A stretch of DNA of 53,304 nucleotides, taken from positions 1 to 53,304 of the forward strand of contig CACGED010000006.1 of assembly GCA_902571975.1 (NCBI GenBank), in the 5' to 3' direction. Source of the DNA: an uncultured Pelagibacteraceae bacterium. Lineage in GTDB: Bacteria > Pseudomonadota > Alphaproteobacteria > Pelagibacterales > Pelagibacteraceae. Each line of letters starts with the position of its first letter. Within the stretch, counting starts at the first letter, position 1. Position numbers and translations under genes: made by a program. This document shows positions 16,382-24,478 of this stretch, in pieces. The notes beneath the pieces are model-generated. The model worked only from the letters and a program-made list of their open reading frames with translations. It had not been told where the DNA came from and searched no databases.

Positions 16382-17152
16382 TTATACTTTGTTAAGTCTT
16401 TTAAGAATACTATTTAATGTTTTCTCTGTAGACTTATAAAAACCTGCTTTTCTAAGTTCTTGAACTCCTTGTTCATTTAATCCTTTGGGAGTTTGAGATT
16501 CTTTAACTAAAAATTTTAGGTCCTTATCAGAGTTTCTTAATGCATCTTCAGACAATGCAACAAACAATGAAGTTATATATTTTTGAGCTTTATCTTTTTT
16601 AACACCACGTTGTACAAGCCAATTAGACATAGTATTTAATAATTCATAAAATGGAGCCATCATACCTGATGTCGACCAAAAATTTTTAGATAACTTTTCA
16701 TTATTTATTTCAACTGTTGTTCCAAGTTTATTAAAAAAATTTTTTAATGTTTTATTTGGAGGAAAAACTGGAACTGGCCCTTTTCTTAATGATATTGGTG
16801 GAAGTGGTATAGCTCTAAAAATTTTTGCTTTTACATTAATTAATTTTTTTAACCTTGGCAAAGTAATTGTTGAGATAAAGCTTATTATTGTTTGGTTAGA
16901 TTTAAATTTTAACGTTTTAATTATTTTCTCACCAACTGTAGGAGTAACAGCAAGAAAAATCCAATCACAACTATTAATAATTTCTTGATTTGACTTGCCA
17001 ATACTTACTTTTTTATTTTTTTTTGATAATTTTTTTGCGATATAAAGATTTCTAGATGAAACTAAAATCTTGGAATATTTAATTTTTGACGAAGAAATAC
17101 CAGTAACTACTGATTCAGTTATTTTTCCAGTTCCTATAAAACCCAGTTTCAT
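16382..17152 (-). CDS. Pyrroline-5-carboxylate-reductase-like (ProC family) oxidoreductase
   Basis: The 256-residue protein has the ProC fold. The N-terminal Rossmann segment is MKLGFIGTGKITESVVTG with GxGxxx at residues 7-12. The mid region DWIFLAVTPTVGEKI matches the 'VKP' zone of ProC, and the C-terminal dimerisation helix has ESQTPKGLNEQGVQELRKAGF in place of the usual ESPGGTTxxGxxxLExxG. Because the C-terminal motif is diverged, the substrate may be a cyclic imine other than pyrroline-5-carboxylate, for example a lysine-derived piperideine. It lies 17 bases after the glutarate hydroxylase gene and 6 before LivG, which supports a lysine/glutarate-side role over plain proline synthesis. 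That last step is inference. Confidence 0.7.
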   Translation of the reverse strand: MKLGFIGTGKITESVVTGISSSKIKYSKILVSSRNLYIAKKLSKKNKKVSIGKSNQEIINSCDWIFLAVTPTVGEKIIKTLKFKSNQTIISFISTITLPRLKKLINVKAKIFRAIPLPPISLRKGPVPVFPPNKTLKNFFNKLGTTVEINNEKLSKNFWSTSGMMAPFYELLNTMSNWLVQRGVKKDKAQKYITSLFVALSEDALRNSDKDLKFLVKESQTPKGLNEQGVQELRKAGFYKSTEKTLNSILKRLNKV

Positions 17153-17169
17153 AGAAGTAATTACTATAC

Positions 17170-18090
17170 TTAATTATTAAAAAAGGAACCTCTAATTCTA
17201 AGCAATTCCCTTGATAATTTTTTGTTTTCTTTGAATGGTTTTCTTCCATGTAGCCAAAAGTAATTATTTGCAACTATAGCACTACCCACGGGTAGAGAGG
17301 TTACAATTTTATTTTGGCTTCCCTCTAATGAATCTGATAATTTTTGAAGAAATAAACCCTGCTTCATATTTTTTGGTTCTGGAAATTGGTCTATATAGGA
17401 AATTGTAGCTTCTCCGTTTTGATCTTTTGAAAAAACTGGATGTTCAACTTTATAACCAACATTTTTACTCTTAGGAGAACCCCAAATAAAATCTTGTTTT
17501 CCAACTTCATCGTTAGCTAAATCCGATAAATGCTCCCAATCATCTAAGTGTAATAAAGCTGTTTCACCACCATCTACGTTTTCTTCCTCTAGTTTTGACA
17601 TCAATATCCAATCAGTAGTTTCTTTTACATAAGTGCCATCAGTATGAAGATCCATGTTTATATATGCTTTTCTTAAATAAGAGTCGCTATTATCCTCATG
17701 CTTTACATGAAATCTCGCATAATATTTTCCTGCCATTGAGTCATGATTAGGGTTACCAATTAAATGAGTAATTGCTGTAGATAATTTAATTAAAAATGTT
17801 TGATCAATTTTAGATGAAATATTTTTTGGTCCTATTATGAAACATCCTGTATTTCTATTTTTTAATATATGGTTTAAAAGTTTACCCAGCTCATGAGATG
17901 TAGTCTCATCTAAACTTTTTGCAATTGTGAAACGTGTAAAAGGTTTATATTCGAGTGCCGTAATATCAAATTTTTTAAACGGAAATATAAGTCTTTCAAT
18001 TATTTCGTCTTCAATTTTAATATTTATAATTCTTTTTGATTTTTCATGAAAGGATATATCAAATCCATCTATTTGTTTTAAATCTTGCAT
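17170..18090 (-). CDS. glaH: Glutarate 2-hydroxylase (glutarate dioxygenase, CsiD/GlaH family)
   Basis: The 306-residue protein matches E. coli CsiD/GlaH along its length from memory: ALEYKPFTRFTIAKSLDE, YYARFHVKHEDNSDSYLR, LHTDGTYVKETTDWILM, ALLHLDDWEHL, YIDQFPEPK and NNYFWLHGRKPF. The iron site is H149-x-D151 with distal H281, and arginines near 298-300 (LRIRGSF) bind 2-oxoglutarate. The enzyme converts glutarate to L-2-hydroxyglutarate with 2-oxoglutarate and O2, a late step of lysine catabolism via cadaverine/5-aminovalerate. In E. coli it sits beside the L-2-hydroxyglutarate oxidase gene; I see none here. The start overlaps the pentapeptide gene stop by one base (TAATG). The flanking transporters suggest import of glutarate or a lysine-derived precursor. 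Confidence 0.9.
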   Translation of the reverse strand: MQDLKQIDGFDISFHEKSKRIINIKIEDEIIERLIFPFKKFDITALEYKPFTRFTIAKSLDETTSHELGKLLNHILKNRNTGCFIIGPKNISSKIDQTFLIKLSTAITHLIGNPNHDSMAGKYYARFHVKHEDNSDSYLRKAYINMDLHTDGTYVKETTDWILMSKLEEENVDGGETALLHLDDWEHLSDLANDEVGKQDFIWGSPKSKNVGYKVEHPVFSKDQNGEATISYIDQFPEPKNMKQGLFLQKLSDSLEGSQNKIVTSLPVGSAIVANNYFWLHGRKPFKENKKLSRELLRIRGSFFNN

Positions 18091-18602
18091 TAATTTATTC
18101 TATTGCAAGTTCCTATTGAGTCTGGTCCACAAATTTCACCATTAGTCCAGGTCGCACCTATAAGGTTAGCTCCATCAAAATTTGCATTCAAAATATTTGA
18201 AGACGTAAAATTTGCTTCCATTAAGTTTGAATTTTGAAAATTTGTATCAATCAATGTAGATCCCATGAAGTCCACTCTTGTTAAATTAGCACTCGAGAAA
18301 TTTGAAAGTTCAAGGTTCGCACCTGTTAAAATTGACTCATACAAATTCGCTCTAATAAACGATGACTCAGAAAATGTGCCAAACGAGAGATTTGAATTCA
18401 TCATTATGCTCTTGTCAAAATTTACTTGGATAAAACTTGCAAAAGACAGATTTGAATTAGGAAGGTAACTACCTTGTAAATCTTGACCATCTGAAAATTT
18501 GCATTTTGTGTAATCTACACCATCAGTTATAGGATCATCACAACCAGCGTTTACATTACTGCTAAAAATTAAAAAAAATATAATAAAAATAAGTTTTTTC
18601 AT
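18090..18602 (-). CDS. Secreted pentapeptide-repeat protein
   Basis: The 170-residue protein begins with a signal peptide (MKKLIFIIFFLIFSSNVNAG, cleavage near residue 19) and a short Cys-containing segment (CDDPITDGVDYTKCKF). About twenty tandem pentapeptide repeats of the A(N/D)LxxS(N/F)xx type follow, for example GANLELSNFSSANLTRVDF. It ends with a Cys-bearing tail (EICGPDSIGTCNRIN). Such repeats fold into a right-handed quadrilateral beta helix; cysteines at both ends could cap it by disulfides in the periplasm. Its function is not known. It is fully embedded in the transporter operon (4-base overlap with azlD, 1-base with glaH), which is unusual and suggests a periplasmic role linked to uptake. 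Confidence 0.82.
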   Translation of the reverse strand: MKKLIFIIFFLIFSSNVNAGCDDPITDGVDYTKCKFSDGQDLQGSYLPNSNLSFASFIQVNFDKSIMMNSNLSFGTFSESSFIRANLYESILTGANLELSNFSSANLTRVDFMGSTLIDTNFQNSNLMEANFTSSNILNANFDGANLIGATWTNGEICGPDSIGTCNRIN

Positions 18603-18925
18603 ACTGCAAAACTATTTAATGCAGCCAAAATTATAGCAGATAATACTGTTGGATAAACTAAATTTCTTTTTGTGACATAAAAAATTAATATTGATAATAA
18701 AATTACAATTATCCTTGAAAAATAGTTGACTTCAGAAAGATCTCCTGACGGAAATATCAGTATTCTTGAAATTAAGGCAGCTAAAGTTGAATATGCTATA
18801 CAATTAAACCATCTATAAATTTTAGATTTTTCACTAATTTTTTCTGAGGTAAATGCTCCAAGAAATCTCGATAAATAAGTTGCTAAAGAAGTTACTATTA
18901 TTGCTAAAACTATATTAACTGCCAT
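18599..18925 (-). CDS. azlD: AzlD-family branched-chain amino acid exporter subunit
   Basis: The small, hydrophobic protein (108 residues from the chosen start) has about four membrane helices and the AzlD pattern AIIVTSLATYLSRFLGAF near the N terminus and YSTLAALISRILIFP in the middle. AzlD works with AzlC in export of branched-chain amino acids. I chose ATG 18925 (MAVNIVL) over an upstream in-frame start at 18982, because a clear GGAG Shine-Dalgarno precedes it, the length fits the family, and it overlaps azlC by only 11 bases. Its stop overlaps the pentapeptide gene (ATGA). In this operon it may vent branched-chain amino acids taken up along with other HAAT substrates. Confidence 0.8.
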   Translation of the reverse strand: MAVNIVLAIIVTSLATYLSRFLGAFTSEKISEKSKIYRWFNCIAYSTLAALISRILIFPSGDLSEVNYFSRIIVILLSILIFYVTKRNLVYPTVLSAIILAALNSFAV

Positions 18926-19619
18926 ATTTTTCTCCAATAAAATAAGAAATTGTCCCAGCAACCAACCCACCGATAAGTACACTCCACTCGGGAGAAATAA
19001 AATAAAAAATAGGTCCTAATAATGCACCAAGTAAAATTGCAGATGTAAGTTGTACTGTCTTCATTACACCTATCATTGCACACATAAAATAAATTGGGTT
19101 TATTATCGCTAGAGCAATAATCATATCTCTATTTAAAAAATCAGAAGCATAATAACCAACAATGGTTGAAAAAATTGCAACTAACCATGTGGCTGTTCCT
19201 ATACCAATCCAAAAATCTAATCTGTATTTCCTTTCTATTTCCTCATAGTTGCTTTTTAAGATCAACCACGATGAAACAGCAACAAAATGACATGATAAGT
19301 AATATTTCCATCTTGGTTGGCTTTCATGTTTTAATAATGGCATAATTGAAACTGTCATTGGATAAAGTCTTGAGTTAACTAACCATACTGCAAGAAAAAT
19401 ATTTACAAGCGAGGCACCAATTAACATAGACTCTGCCATGACTAAAGATCCTGGAAGAGCGTAAGTTAACAAAGTTGAAAATATACTTTCTTGAATAGTA
19501 AAACCTAAATTTTTAAGTAAAGCGCCAATTGCAACAAAACTCGCACCCAAGGCAATGGCTGGACTATCAAATTTTTTTGATGCAAGTATTCCTTGAAAAA
19601 AATATTTGGAGTTGATCAT
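18915..19619 (-). CDS. azlC: AzlC-family branched-chain amino acid exporter subunit
   Basis: The ~234-residue membrane protein has the AzlC pattern: SPAIALGASFVAIGALLKN near the start, TYALPGSLVMAESMLIGAS in the conserved core helix pair, VNSRLYPMTVSIMPLL, and a C-terminal GALLGPIFYFISPEW. AzlC forms the larger subunit of the AzlCD exporter. The best start is ATG 19619, whose A is the last base of the livF stop (TGATG); one codon upstream there is a TTG that could also be used. The gene sits directly behind the second HAAT set and ahead of azlD, linking an importer and an exporter in one transcript. Substrate by family is branched-chain amino acids. Confidence 0.85.
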   Translation of the reverse strand: MINSKYFFQGILASKKFDSPAIALGASFVAIGALLKNLGFTIQESIFSTLLTYALPGSLVMAESMLIGASLVNIFLAVWLVNSRLYPMTVSIMPLLKHESQPRWKYYLSCHFVAVSSWLILKSNYEEIERKYRLDFWIGIGTATWLVAIFSTIVGYYASDFLNRDMIIALAIINPIYFMCAMIGVMKTVQLTSAILLGALLGPIFYFISPEWSVLIGGLVAGTISYFIGEKYGS

Positions 19620-20404
19620 CAACCGCCTAAAAATAGACGACCCACATCTGGATTATTTAGAAGTTCATCTCCTTTACCTGCAATAGCAGTTTGTCCAGAA
19701 ACTAAAACATATCCAATGTCGGCAAATTCCAAACCCTTTTTGGCATTTTGTTCAACCAATATAATTGTTTTTTTCTCATTTTTTTGAAGATCATCTAAGA
19801 TTTCAAATACCATTTGAATATATCTTGGTTCTAATCCAATTGAAGGTTCATCAACTAATAAAATAGATGGTTTCATTACTAAAGCTCTAGATATTTCTAA
19901 CAATCTTCTCTCACCACCAGACAAAACTTTAGCTGGTTGGTTTCTTCTATTTCTTAATCTCTCATATTTCTGAAGAACTCTCTCTGCTTCCTCAAATGAC
20001 TCTTCAGTTTTATCTTTTATATATCCACCCATTAAAAGGTTTTCTTCTACAGTCATGTCTGGAAAAACAGAATTATCTTGAAGAATATAAGCTATCCCTT
20101 GAGATTTTAATTTCTCTGCAGGTGTAAGGTTTGTTATTTCTTTGCCATCAACTTCGATTTTACCAGAAAAAATATTCGTAAAACCATATATTGAGTGAAG
20201 AATTGTAGATTTCCCTGCTCCATTAGGACCTATCAAACATAATGATTGTGCCTTGCTGACAAACAAATCTAAATTATGCAGAATTTCCATTTTACCATAG
20301 CCAGCTGACAAACCTTTAATTGTTAAGTGAATATTGTCTTCTGAAAGCTTTTTTAGATCGTCAGCACCAGGTGCTTTACCTAATACTTCATATTGATTAG
20401 CCAT
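19619..20404 (-). CDS. HAAT ABC transporter ATP-binding protein, LivF type (set 2)
   Basis: The 261-residue ATPase has Walker A GPNGAGKST near residues 59-67, signature LSGGERRLLEISRAL, Walker B ILLVDEPSIG and the LivF-type switch region IILVEQNAKKGLEFA. It is about 25 residues longer than the other LivF of this window because of an N-terminal extension (MANQYEVLGKAPGADDLKK) before the ABC fold, seen in some HAAT LivF proteins. Its start overlaps the LivG stop by one base and its stop overlaps azlC. It is the ATPase half of the right-hand, complete HAAT transporter, whose binding protein is encoded first in the operon. Confidence 0.92.
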   Translation of the reverse strand: MANQYEVLGKAPGADDLKKLSEDNIHLTIKGLSAGYGKMEILHNLDLFVSKAQSLCLIGPNGAGKSTILHSIYGFTNIFSGKIEVDGKEITNLTPAEKLKSQGIAYILQDNSVFPDMTVEENLLMGGYIKDKTEESFEEAERVLQKYERLRNRRNQPAKVLSGGERRLLEISRALVMKPSILLVDEPSIGLEPRYIQMVFEILDDLQKNEKKTIILVEQNAKKGLEFADIGYVLVSGQTAIAGKGDELLNNPDVGRLFLGG

Positions 20405-21144
20405 TATTGTGCTCCTAAATAAGCATCTATAACTCGCTTATCATTTTTAATTTCATCTGGTGTTCCATTGGCAAGCATTTTTCCATGTGCTAAGCAAAAA
20501 ATACTTTCTGCCAATTGCATAATTACTCTCATATTGTGTTCAATGACTAATAAAGTAATTCCAAAATCTTGATTTACTTTTATTAATCTATCTATAATTC
20601 CATTTATCAATGTTGGATTAATACCTGCAGTTGGCTCATCTAAAAGTAACATTTCAGGTTCATTCATTAATGCCATGGCAAGCTCTAAAAGTTTTTGTTG
20701 ACCAAATGATAAGTCACCTGCTCTTAAATTTCTCTTCTGATATAGTCCAACAAAGTTTAATAAATTTTCAGCTTTGTCTGTTAAGTCTTGAGGAATTTTA
20801 GAGAAAATGGAAACTAAACTTTCGTCACTAGCTTTATGACTTATTAGCATGTTATCAACACAATTAAGTTTTCCATAGATTCTTGTTTGTTGAAATGTTC
20901 TTAGAAGACCAAGTTTTGCAATAATTGGAACTGGTAATTCTGAAACCTCTTTACCATTAAATTTTATTGAACCTTGATCTATGGGATAAGTTCCTACTAT
21001 AGAATTAAATAATGTTGTTTTTCCAGATCCATTTGGACCAATCAATCCAACGATTTTTCCTTTTTCGACTGCCATAGAAATATCAACATTGGCTTTAACA
21101 CCTCCAAAAGATTTGCTCACATTATTTACCTCTAATATACTCAT
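20404..21144 (-). CDS. HAAT ABC transporter ATP-binding protein, LivG type (set 2)
   Basis: The 246-residue ATPase shows Walker A GPNGSGKTT near residues 35-43, Walker B MLLLDEPTAGI and the H-loop segment LVIEHNMRVIMQLAES, with the LivG-type end GTPDEIKNDKRVIDAYLGAQ. The ABC signature reads LSFGQQKLLELAMAL; the second glycine of the usual LSGGQ is Phe, a variant common in LivG-type subunits. It overlaps livM by 4 bases at its start and livF by one base at its stop. With LivF it drives the second HAAT permease. The transported solute is not evident. Confidence 0.92.
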   Translation of the reverse strand: MSILEVNNVSKSFGGVKANVDISMAVEKGKIVGLIGPNGSGKTTLFNSIVGTYPIDQGSIKFNGKEVSELPVPIIAKLGLLRTFQQTRIYGKLNCVDNMLISHKASDESLVSIFSKIPQDLTDKAENLLNFVGLYQKRNLRAGDLSFGQQKLLELAMALMNEPEMLLLDEPTAGINPTLINGIIDRLIKVNQDFGITLLVIEHNMRVIMQLAESIFCLAHGKMLANGTPDEIKNDKRVIDAYLGAQ

Positions 21145-22190
21145 TTGAGTTCAACCTGAGCCTTCCGATCAGCCTCATCAACCACTTCTCCAAATCTTTC
21201 AGGATACTTTTCTCTTAACCATCCCATAATTCCCTCTGGAAAATAGATAACAATGACAACTATTAGTACTCCAAGGGCTACATACTGCCATCCAAGGAAG
21301 AATGTCCAAAAACCCTCTTTAAATATATGAAAAACGGTAGCTCCAATTACAGGTCCCCATAAAGTTCCTTTACCACCTAATATTGCCATCAATACCATAA
21401 ACACTCCCATTTCTCTTCCATCAAATGCAACATCAGTTGAATCTATATATCCAACAAGTCCACCCATGATACCTCCAGCTAGACCACAGAAAAACGCAGA
21501 TATCATCCAACCAATAATTTTATACTTCATAGTTTGGATACCCATGGCTTCTGCCTTATCTTCATTATCTCTTATTGCGTTAAGAACTAATTTAAACCTG
21601 GTTGAGTAAATTGCTTTAACAGCAAGAAATGTAAAAATTAAAACTGCGAAGCTACAAAAATAAAAAAATTCTCCTCTTGCTTCTAAACTTCCAACTTTTG
21701 GAAAAGGAGGAGTGGTAAATCCTTGACCCGCTCCAATTATTTCTATTCCTCCTGAAATTTCTCCAGCAGCAACACCTAAACCTAATGTGCAAATCGCAAA
21801 ATAATGTCCTCTAAGTCCTAAAATTGAGTAGCCAATTAAACCTGCTACTATTGCAGGAACAATTGCAGCTACAGCAAGTCCTACTGCAAATCCTTGAAAA
21901 AATTGTGCAGGAGTATGGACAAATGTTTTTTCTCCACCACCTTCTGTCCATTCAGCTAAAGGAAAGAACATCCCAACTTGAACCGAGGCACAGAGATACA
22001 TTCCAAGTCCATAAAAAAGAATATTTCCAAAAGTATTATATCCCATTTCTCCACCTTGAACATTCCATGTAATTGCTAAGATGATTAAAATACAAAGAAT
22101 AGATAATTGAACTTTAAATGCTGGGAAAACAAAAGGTGCCGCGACACCAAATATTAAAATAGCAGCATATAAAATTATATTTTTATTCAT
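21141..22190 (-). CDS. HAAT ABC transporter permease, LivM type (set 2)
   Basis: The 349-residue permease has LivM features: NVQGGEMGYNTFGNILFYGLGM near the second helix, YSILGLRGHYFAICTLGLGVAAGE in the centre, the ATPase-contact loop AIRDNEDKAEAMGIQT and GGKGTLWGPVIGATVFH toward the end. A hydrophilic C-terminal tail (EKYPERFGEVVDEADRKAQ) extends into the cytoplasm. Length is typical of the family, in contrast to the enlarged LivM of set 1. The start overlaps livH by one base and the stop overlaps livG by 4. It forms the channel of the second transporter with LivH. Confidence 0.9.
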   Translation of the reverse strand: MNKNIILYAAILIFGVAAPFVFPAFKVQLSILCILIILAITWNVQGGEMGYNTFGNILFYGLGMYLCASVQVGMFFPLAEWTEGGGEKTFVHTPAQFFQGFAVGLAVAAIVPAIVAGLIGYSILGLRGHYFAICTLGLGVAAGEISGGIEIIGAGQGFTTPPFPKVGSLEARGEFFYFCSFAVLIFTFLAVKAIYSTRFKLVLNAIRDNEDKAEAMGIQTMKYKIIGWMISAFFCGLAGGIMGGLVGYIDSTDVAFDGREMGVFMVLMAILGGKGTLWGPVIGATVFHIFKEGFWTFFLGWQYVALGVLIVVIVIYFPEGIMGWLREKYPERFGEVVDEADRKAQVELK

Positions 22191-23083
22191 TATTTTAAGT
22201 ACTCTCTTTTTTTAGAAAGTTTAAATCTTCTATAGACTAAAATTAAAACTAATAATAAAAATACAGAGCCTATTCTAAATTCTGTTCCTAAAATATAATC
22301 TGCAAATTCTTCAAAAACACCAAGGCCCATTCCTGACATGGCTACGCCAGGTAAATTTCCTAAACCTGCAACAATTACAATCATAAAAGATCTAATTGTG
22401 TAAGGTAATCCCATATAAGGGTGTATTGTAAATGTAATCGATATTAGTGCTCCAGCAACTCCACACAAAGCTGCGTTAATTCCAAAAGTAGCTGCATAAA
22501 CTTTTTCTGTGTCTACACCTAATATTTTTGCAGCTCTTGCATTTTGAGCAGTTGCTCTAATAGCTCGTCCTAGTTTTGATTTTTTCATATAAATCACTAA
22601 TCCAATAGCAAATACTATGCTTATAAATGCTGAGAAAATCTTAGAATTTGGTAATGTTACAGAATTATCAAACAACATAGTTGTTCCATAACCTGAATTA
22701 GCAAGAACAACATCAGCTCCAAATGCAAAATTCATTAATTGCATAAATAAAATACTTATGCCAAATGTTGCAAGAATTGAGATAAATAGATCTCTATCAA
22801 CAACTTTATTAATAACTAATTTATAAATAATAACCCCAACAAAATACATTATAATTGGCGAGACTATTACACCCCATGCTGGGTGAATTCCATAAAGATA
22901 CATAAAGTATGCAATGTACCCACCTAATATAACAAGATCACCTTGTGCAATATTAATTATATTCATAACTCCCCATTGAAGAGCCATTCCATATGCAATA
23001 AGTGCAAATAATATTCCAAGTAACAATCCGTCTAAGACAGCTTGAACGGTTAACATTGGAACTTGAAATATTAAAAAATCCAT
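22190..23083 (-). CDS. HAAT ABC transporter permease, LivH type (set 2)
   Basis: The 297-residue permease shows LivH features: AVLDGLLLGILFALIAYGMA near the N terminus, GVMNIINIAQGDLVILGGYI, the EAA-type loop ATAQNARAAKILGVDTEKV, and AGLGNLPGVAMSGMGLGVFEE near the end. It follows the binding-protein gene after 63 bases that contain an intrinsic terminator. No Shine-Dalgarno is visible before its ATG (the sequence is A/T only), so expression is probably well below that of the binding protein. It is coupled to livM by a one-base overlap. It forms the channel of the second HAAT importer. Confidence 0.9.
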   Translation of the reverse strand: MDFLIFQVPMLTVQAVLDGLLLGILFALIAYGMALQWGVMNIINIAQGDLVILGGYIAYFMYLYGIHPAWGVIVSPIIMYFVGVIIYKLVINKVVDRDLFISILATFGISILFMQLMNFAFGADVVLANSGYGTTMLFDNSVTLPNSKIFSAFISIVFAIGLVIYMKKSKLGRAIRATAQNARAAKILGVDTEKVYAATFGINAALCGVAGALISITFTIHPYMGLPYTIRSFMIVIVAGLGNLPGVAMSGMGLGVFEEFADYILGTEFRIGSVFLLLVLILVYRRFKLSKKREYLK

Positions 23084-23101
23084 AAATTTTTAAATGCTTA
23101 T

Positions 23102-23133
23102 AAAAAAAAGCCCCCTAATGCTAGGGGGCTTTT
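23102..23133 (-). terminator. Intrinsic terminator/attenuator between binding protein and permease genes
   Basis: On the minus strand, a 12-bp stem (23122-23133 with 23106-23117) containing CCCCC/GGGGG and a four-base loop is followed by an A/T run of eight T (23109-23102). It begins 13 bases after the binding-protein stop and precedes livH. Partial read-through would give far more binding protein than permease, as is usual in ABC importers. Confidence 0.88.
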
Positions 23134-23146
23134 ATTCTTTTTTATA

Positions 23147-24385
23147 TTATCTGTCTGACCACTTAGGAATTGGGTGAATTAGTTCCGCTGAAGCCCATTT
23201 TAATGGAGCTACAACTTTATTTTCACATTTTCCTGCATCATCACACATAACTTGAAATAATACCATTGGCTTATCAACGTTTTGACCACCTTCAGCAAAT
23301 TTTATGTTTCCATAAAAAGTTTGCATGTTAGTAGCAGCAAGAGCGTCTCTGACTTTCTTTTGGTCGAAAGATCCAGCTCTTTCAAAAGCATCTTTAAACA
23401 CTAATAAAGCCGCAGAAGACTCTGCTGCTTGGTATGGAGGTGCATAACCAAACTCTTTAGTAAAGTCTGCATCATAAGTCATACCATCAGTAAAGAAATC
23501 ATCTTTATAAGTTAGTGTTTTATGCCATTGAGAAGCACACAAAGCGTATTGTGAATTTGCACCATGTTGCTTAGATAGTTTTGCAGCATCACAGTGTGTC
23601 ATTGCTAACATTGGAACATCAACCTTCATTTCAGCAATTTGTCTGATAGCTGTTAACGCGCCTTTTGTGTGCCCTGAAACAACAAGAACATCTGGTTTAG
23701 TTGCTTTAACTTTTGCTAAAGTTGCCGCCATATCATTAAGCTCTTTTGGAAGTTTGTCATCGATTATAATTTTTGATCCTGTTTCTTTTGCAGCATCTAA
23801 AATACCCAATCTAACGTCCTGTGAGAATGCATCTTGCTCAAAAGCTTGTGCAATTCTTACACCTTTTCCACCATTAAGCTCAACTGCTGTTCTGATTGCA
23901 ACATCCAAATATAAGTTCGCTGGTGCCAGCACCGCAAATAAGTATTTGTAACCTTTTGTAAACAAAGATCTTGATGCACCGTTAGCTTCTACCATTGGAA
24001 CACCATATTTCTCTGTTACTGGTGCAATCGCTTTAGTCAAACCAGAACTGTAAGGTCCAAGCATAAACTCAACACCATCTTGTGAAATCAATCTTTCTGC
24101 AAGTTGCGCTGCTCTTTTAGGGTTTGACTCATCATCGTAGTAGATAATATCAAACATGTAAGTTTTTCCTCCAACTTTAACACCACCCATGCTGTTAATT
24201 CTGTCAACGGCCATGTTATAACCGTTTTGAGTATGAACACCATTAGATGAATATTTTCCGGTTAAAGAAATTGCAGCACCTAATATAATTTTATCACCAA
24301 CAACTTTTGCTAATGAAACAACTGAAGTTGAAAATAAAATTGCTATTGCAGAAACAAATGTAATTATAATGTTTTTAATTTTCAT
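23147..24385 (-). CDS. Periplasmic substrate-binding protein of HAAT transporter set 2
   Basis: The 412-residue protein starts with a signal peptide (MKIKNIIITFVSAIAILFSTSVVSLA, cleavage near residue 26) and continues as a type I periplasmic binding protein: GAAISLTGKYSSNGVHTQNG, DDESNPKRAAQLAERLI, LLGPYSSGLTKAIAPV-like and VEANGASRSLFTKG. The C-terminal region is KFAEGGQNVDKPMVLFQV. Codons are richer in G/C than neighbours, as in abundant proteins. The start ATG has a strong GGAG Shine-Dalgarno, and a promoter candidate lies 40-70 bases upstream. It is the first gene of the fifteen-gene operon and delivers the ligand to LivH/LivM set 2. The ligand (amino acid, amide or carboxylate) cannot be told. 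Confidence 0.9.
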   Translation of the reverse strand: MKIKNIIITFVSAIAILFSTSVVSLAKVVGDKIILGAAISLTGKYSSNGVHTQNGYNMAVDRINSMGGVKVGGKTYMFDIIYYDDESNPKRAAQLAERLISQDGVEFMLGPYSSGLTKAIAPVTEKYGVPMVEANGASRSLFTKGYKYLFAVLAPANLYLDVAIRTAVELNGGKGVRIAQAFEQDAFSQDVRLGILDAAKETGSKIIIDDKLPKELNDMAATLAKVKATKPDVLVVSGHTKGALTAIRQIAEMKVDVPMLAMTHCDAAKLSKQHGANSQYALCASQWHKTLTYKDDFFTDGMTYDADFTKEFGYAPPYQAAESSAALLVFKDAFERAGSFDQKKVRDALAATNMQTFYGNIKFAEGGQNVDKPMVLFQVMCDDAGKCENKVVAPLKWASAELIHPIPKWSDR

Positions 24386-24425
24386 TTCTCTCCTCTTTTA
24401 TTATTAATTAATTAATTTAAGTCTT

Positions 24426-24454
24426 ATTTAACAAAGAAATTAATTCTTTTGCAA
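24426..24454 (-). promoter_or_regulatory. Candidate sigma-70-type promoter of the HAAT/glaH operon
   Basis: Reading the minus strand, TTGCAA (24454-24449) and TTAAAT (24431-24426) are 17 bases apart, matching four of six bases in each consensus box. It sits about 40 bases upstream of the binding-protein ATG, in a 93-base gap after the upstream LysE/RhtB gene. The leader between is AT-only apart from the GAGGAGAG ribosome site. Confidence 0.45.
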
Positions 24455-24478
24455 GTAACAGTAGTATCGCATTAACGC

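Noticed and set aside
18926..18982. Longer azlD start at 18982
   Set aside because: It would overlap azlC by 68 bases and add a non-family N terminus; ATG 18925 has a good GGAG ribosome site.
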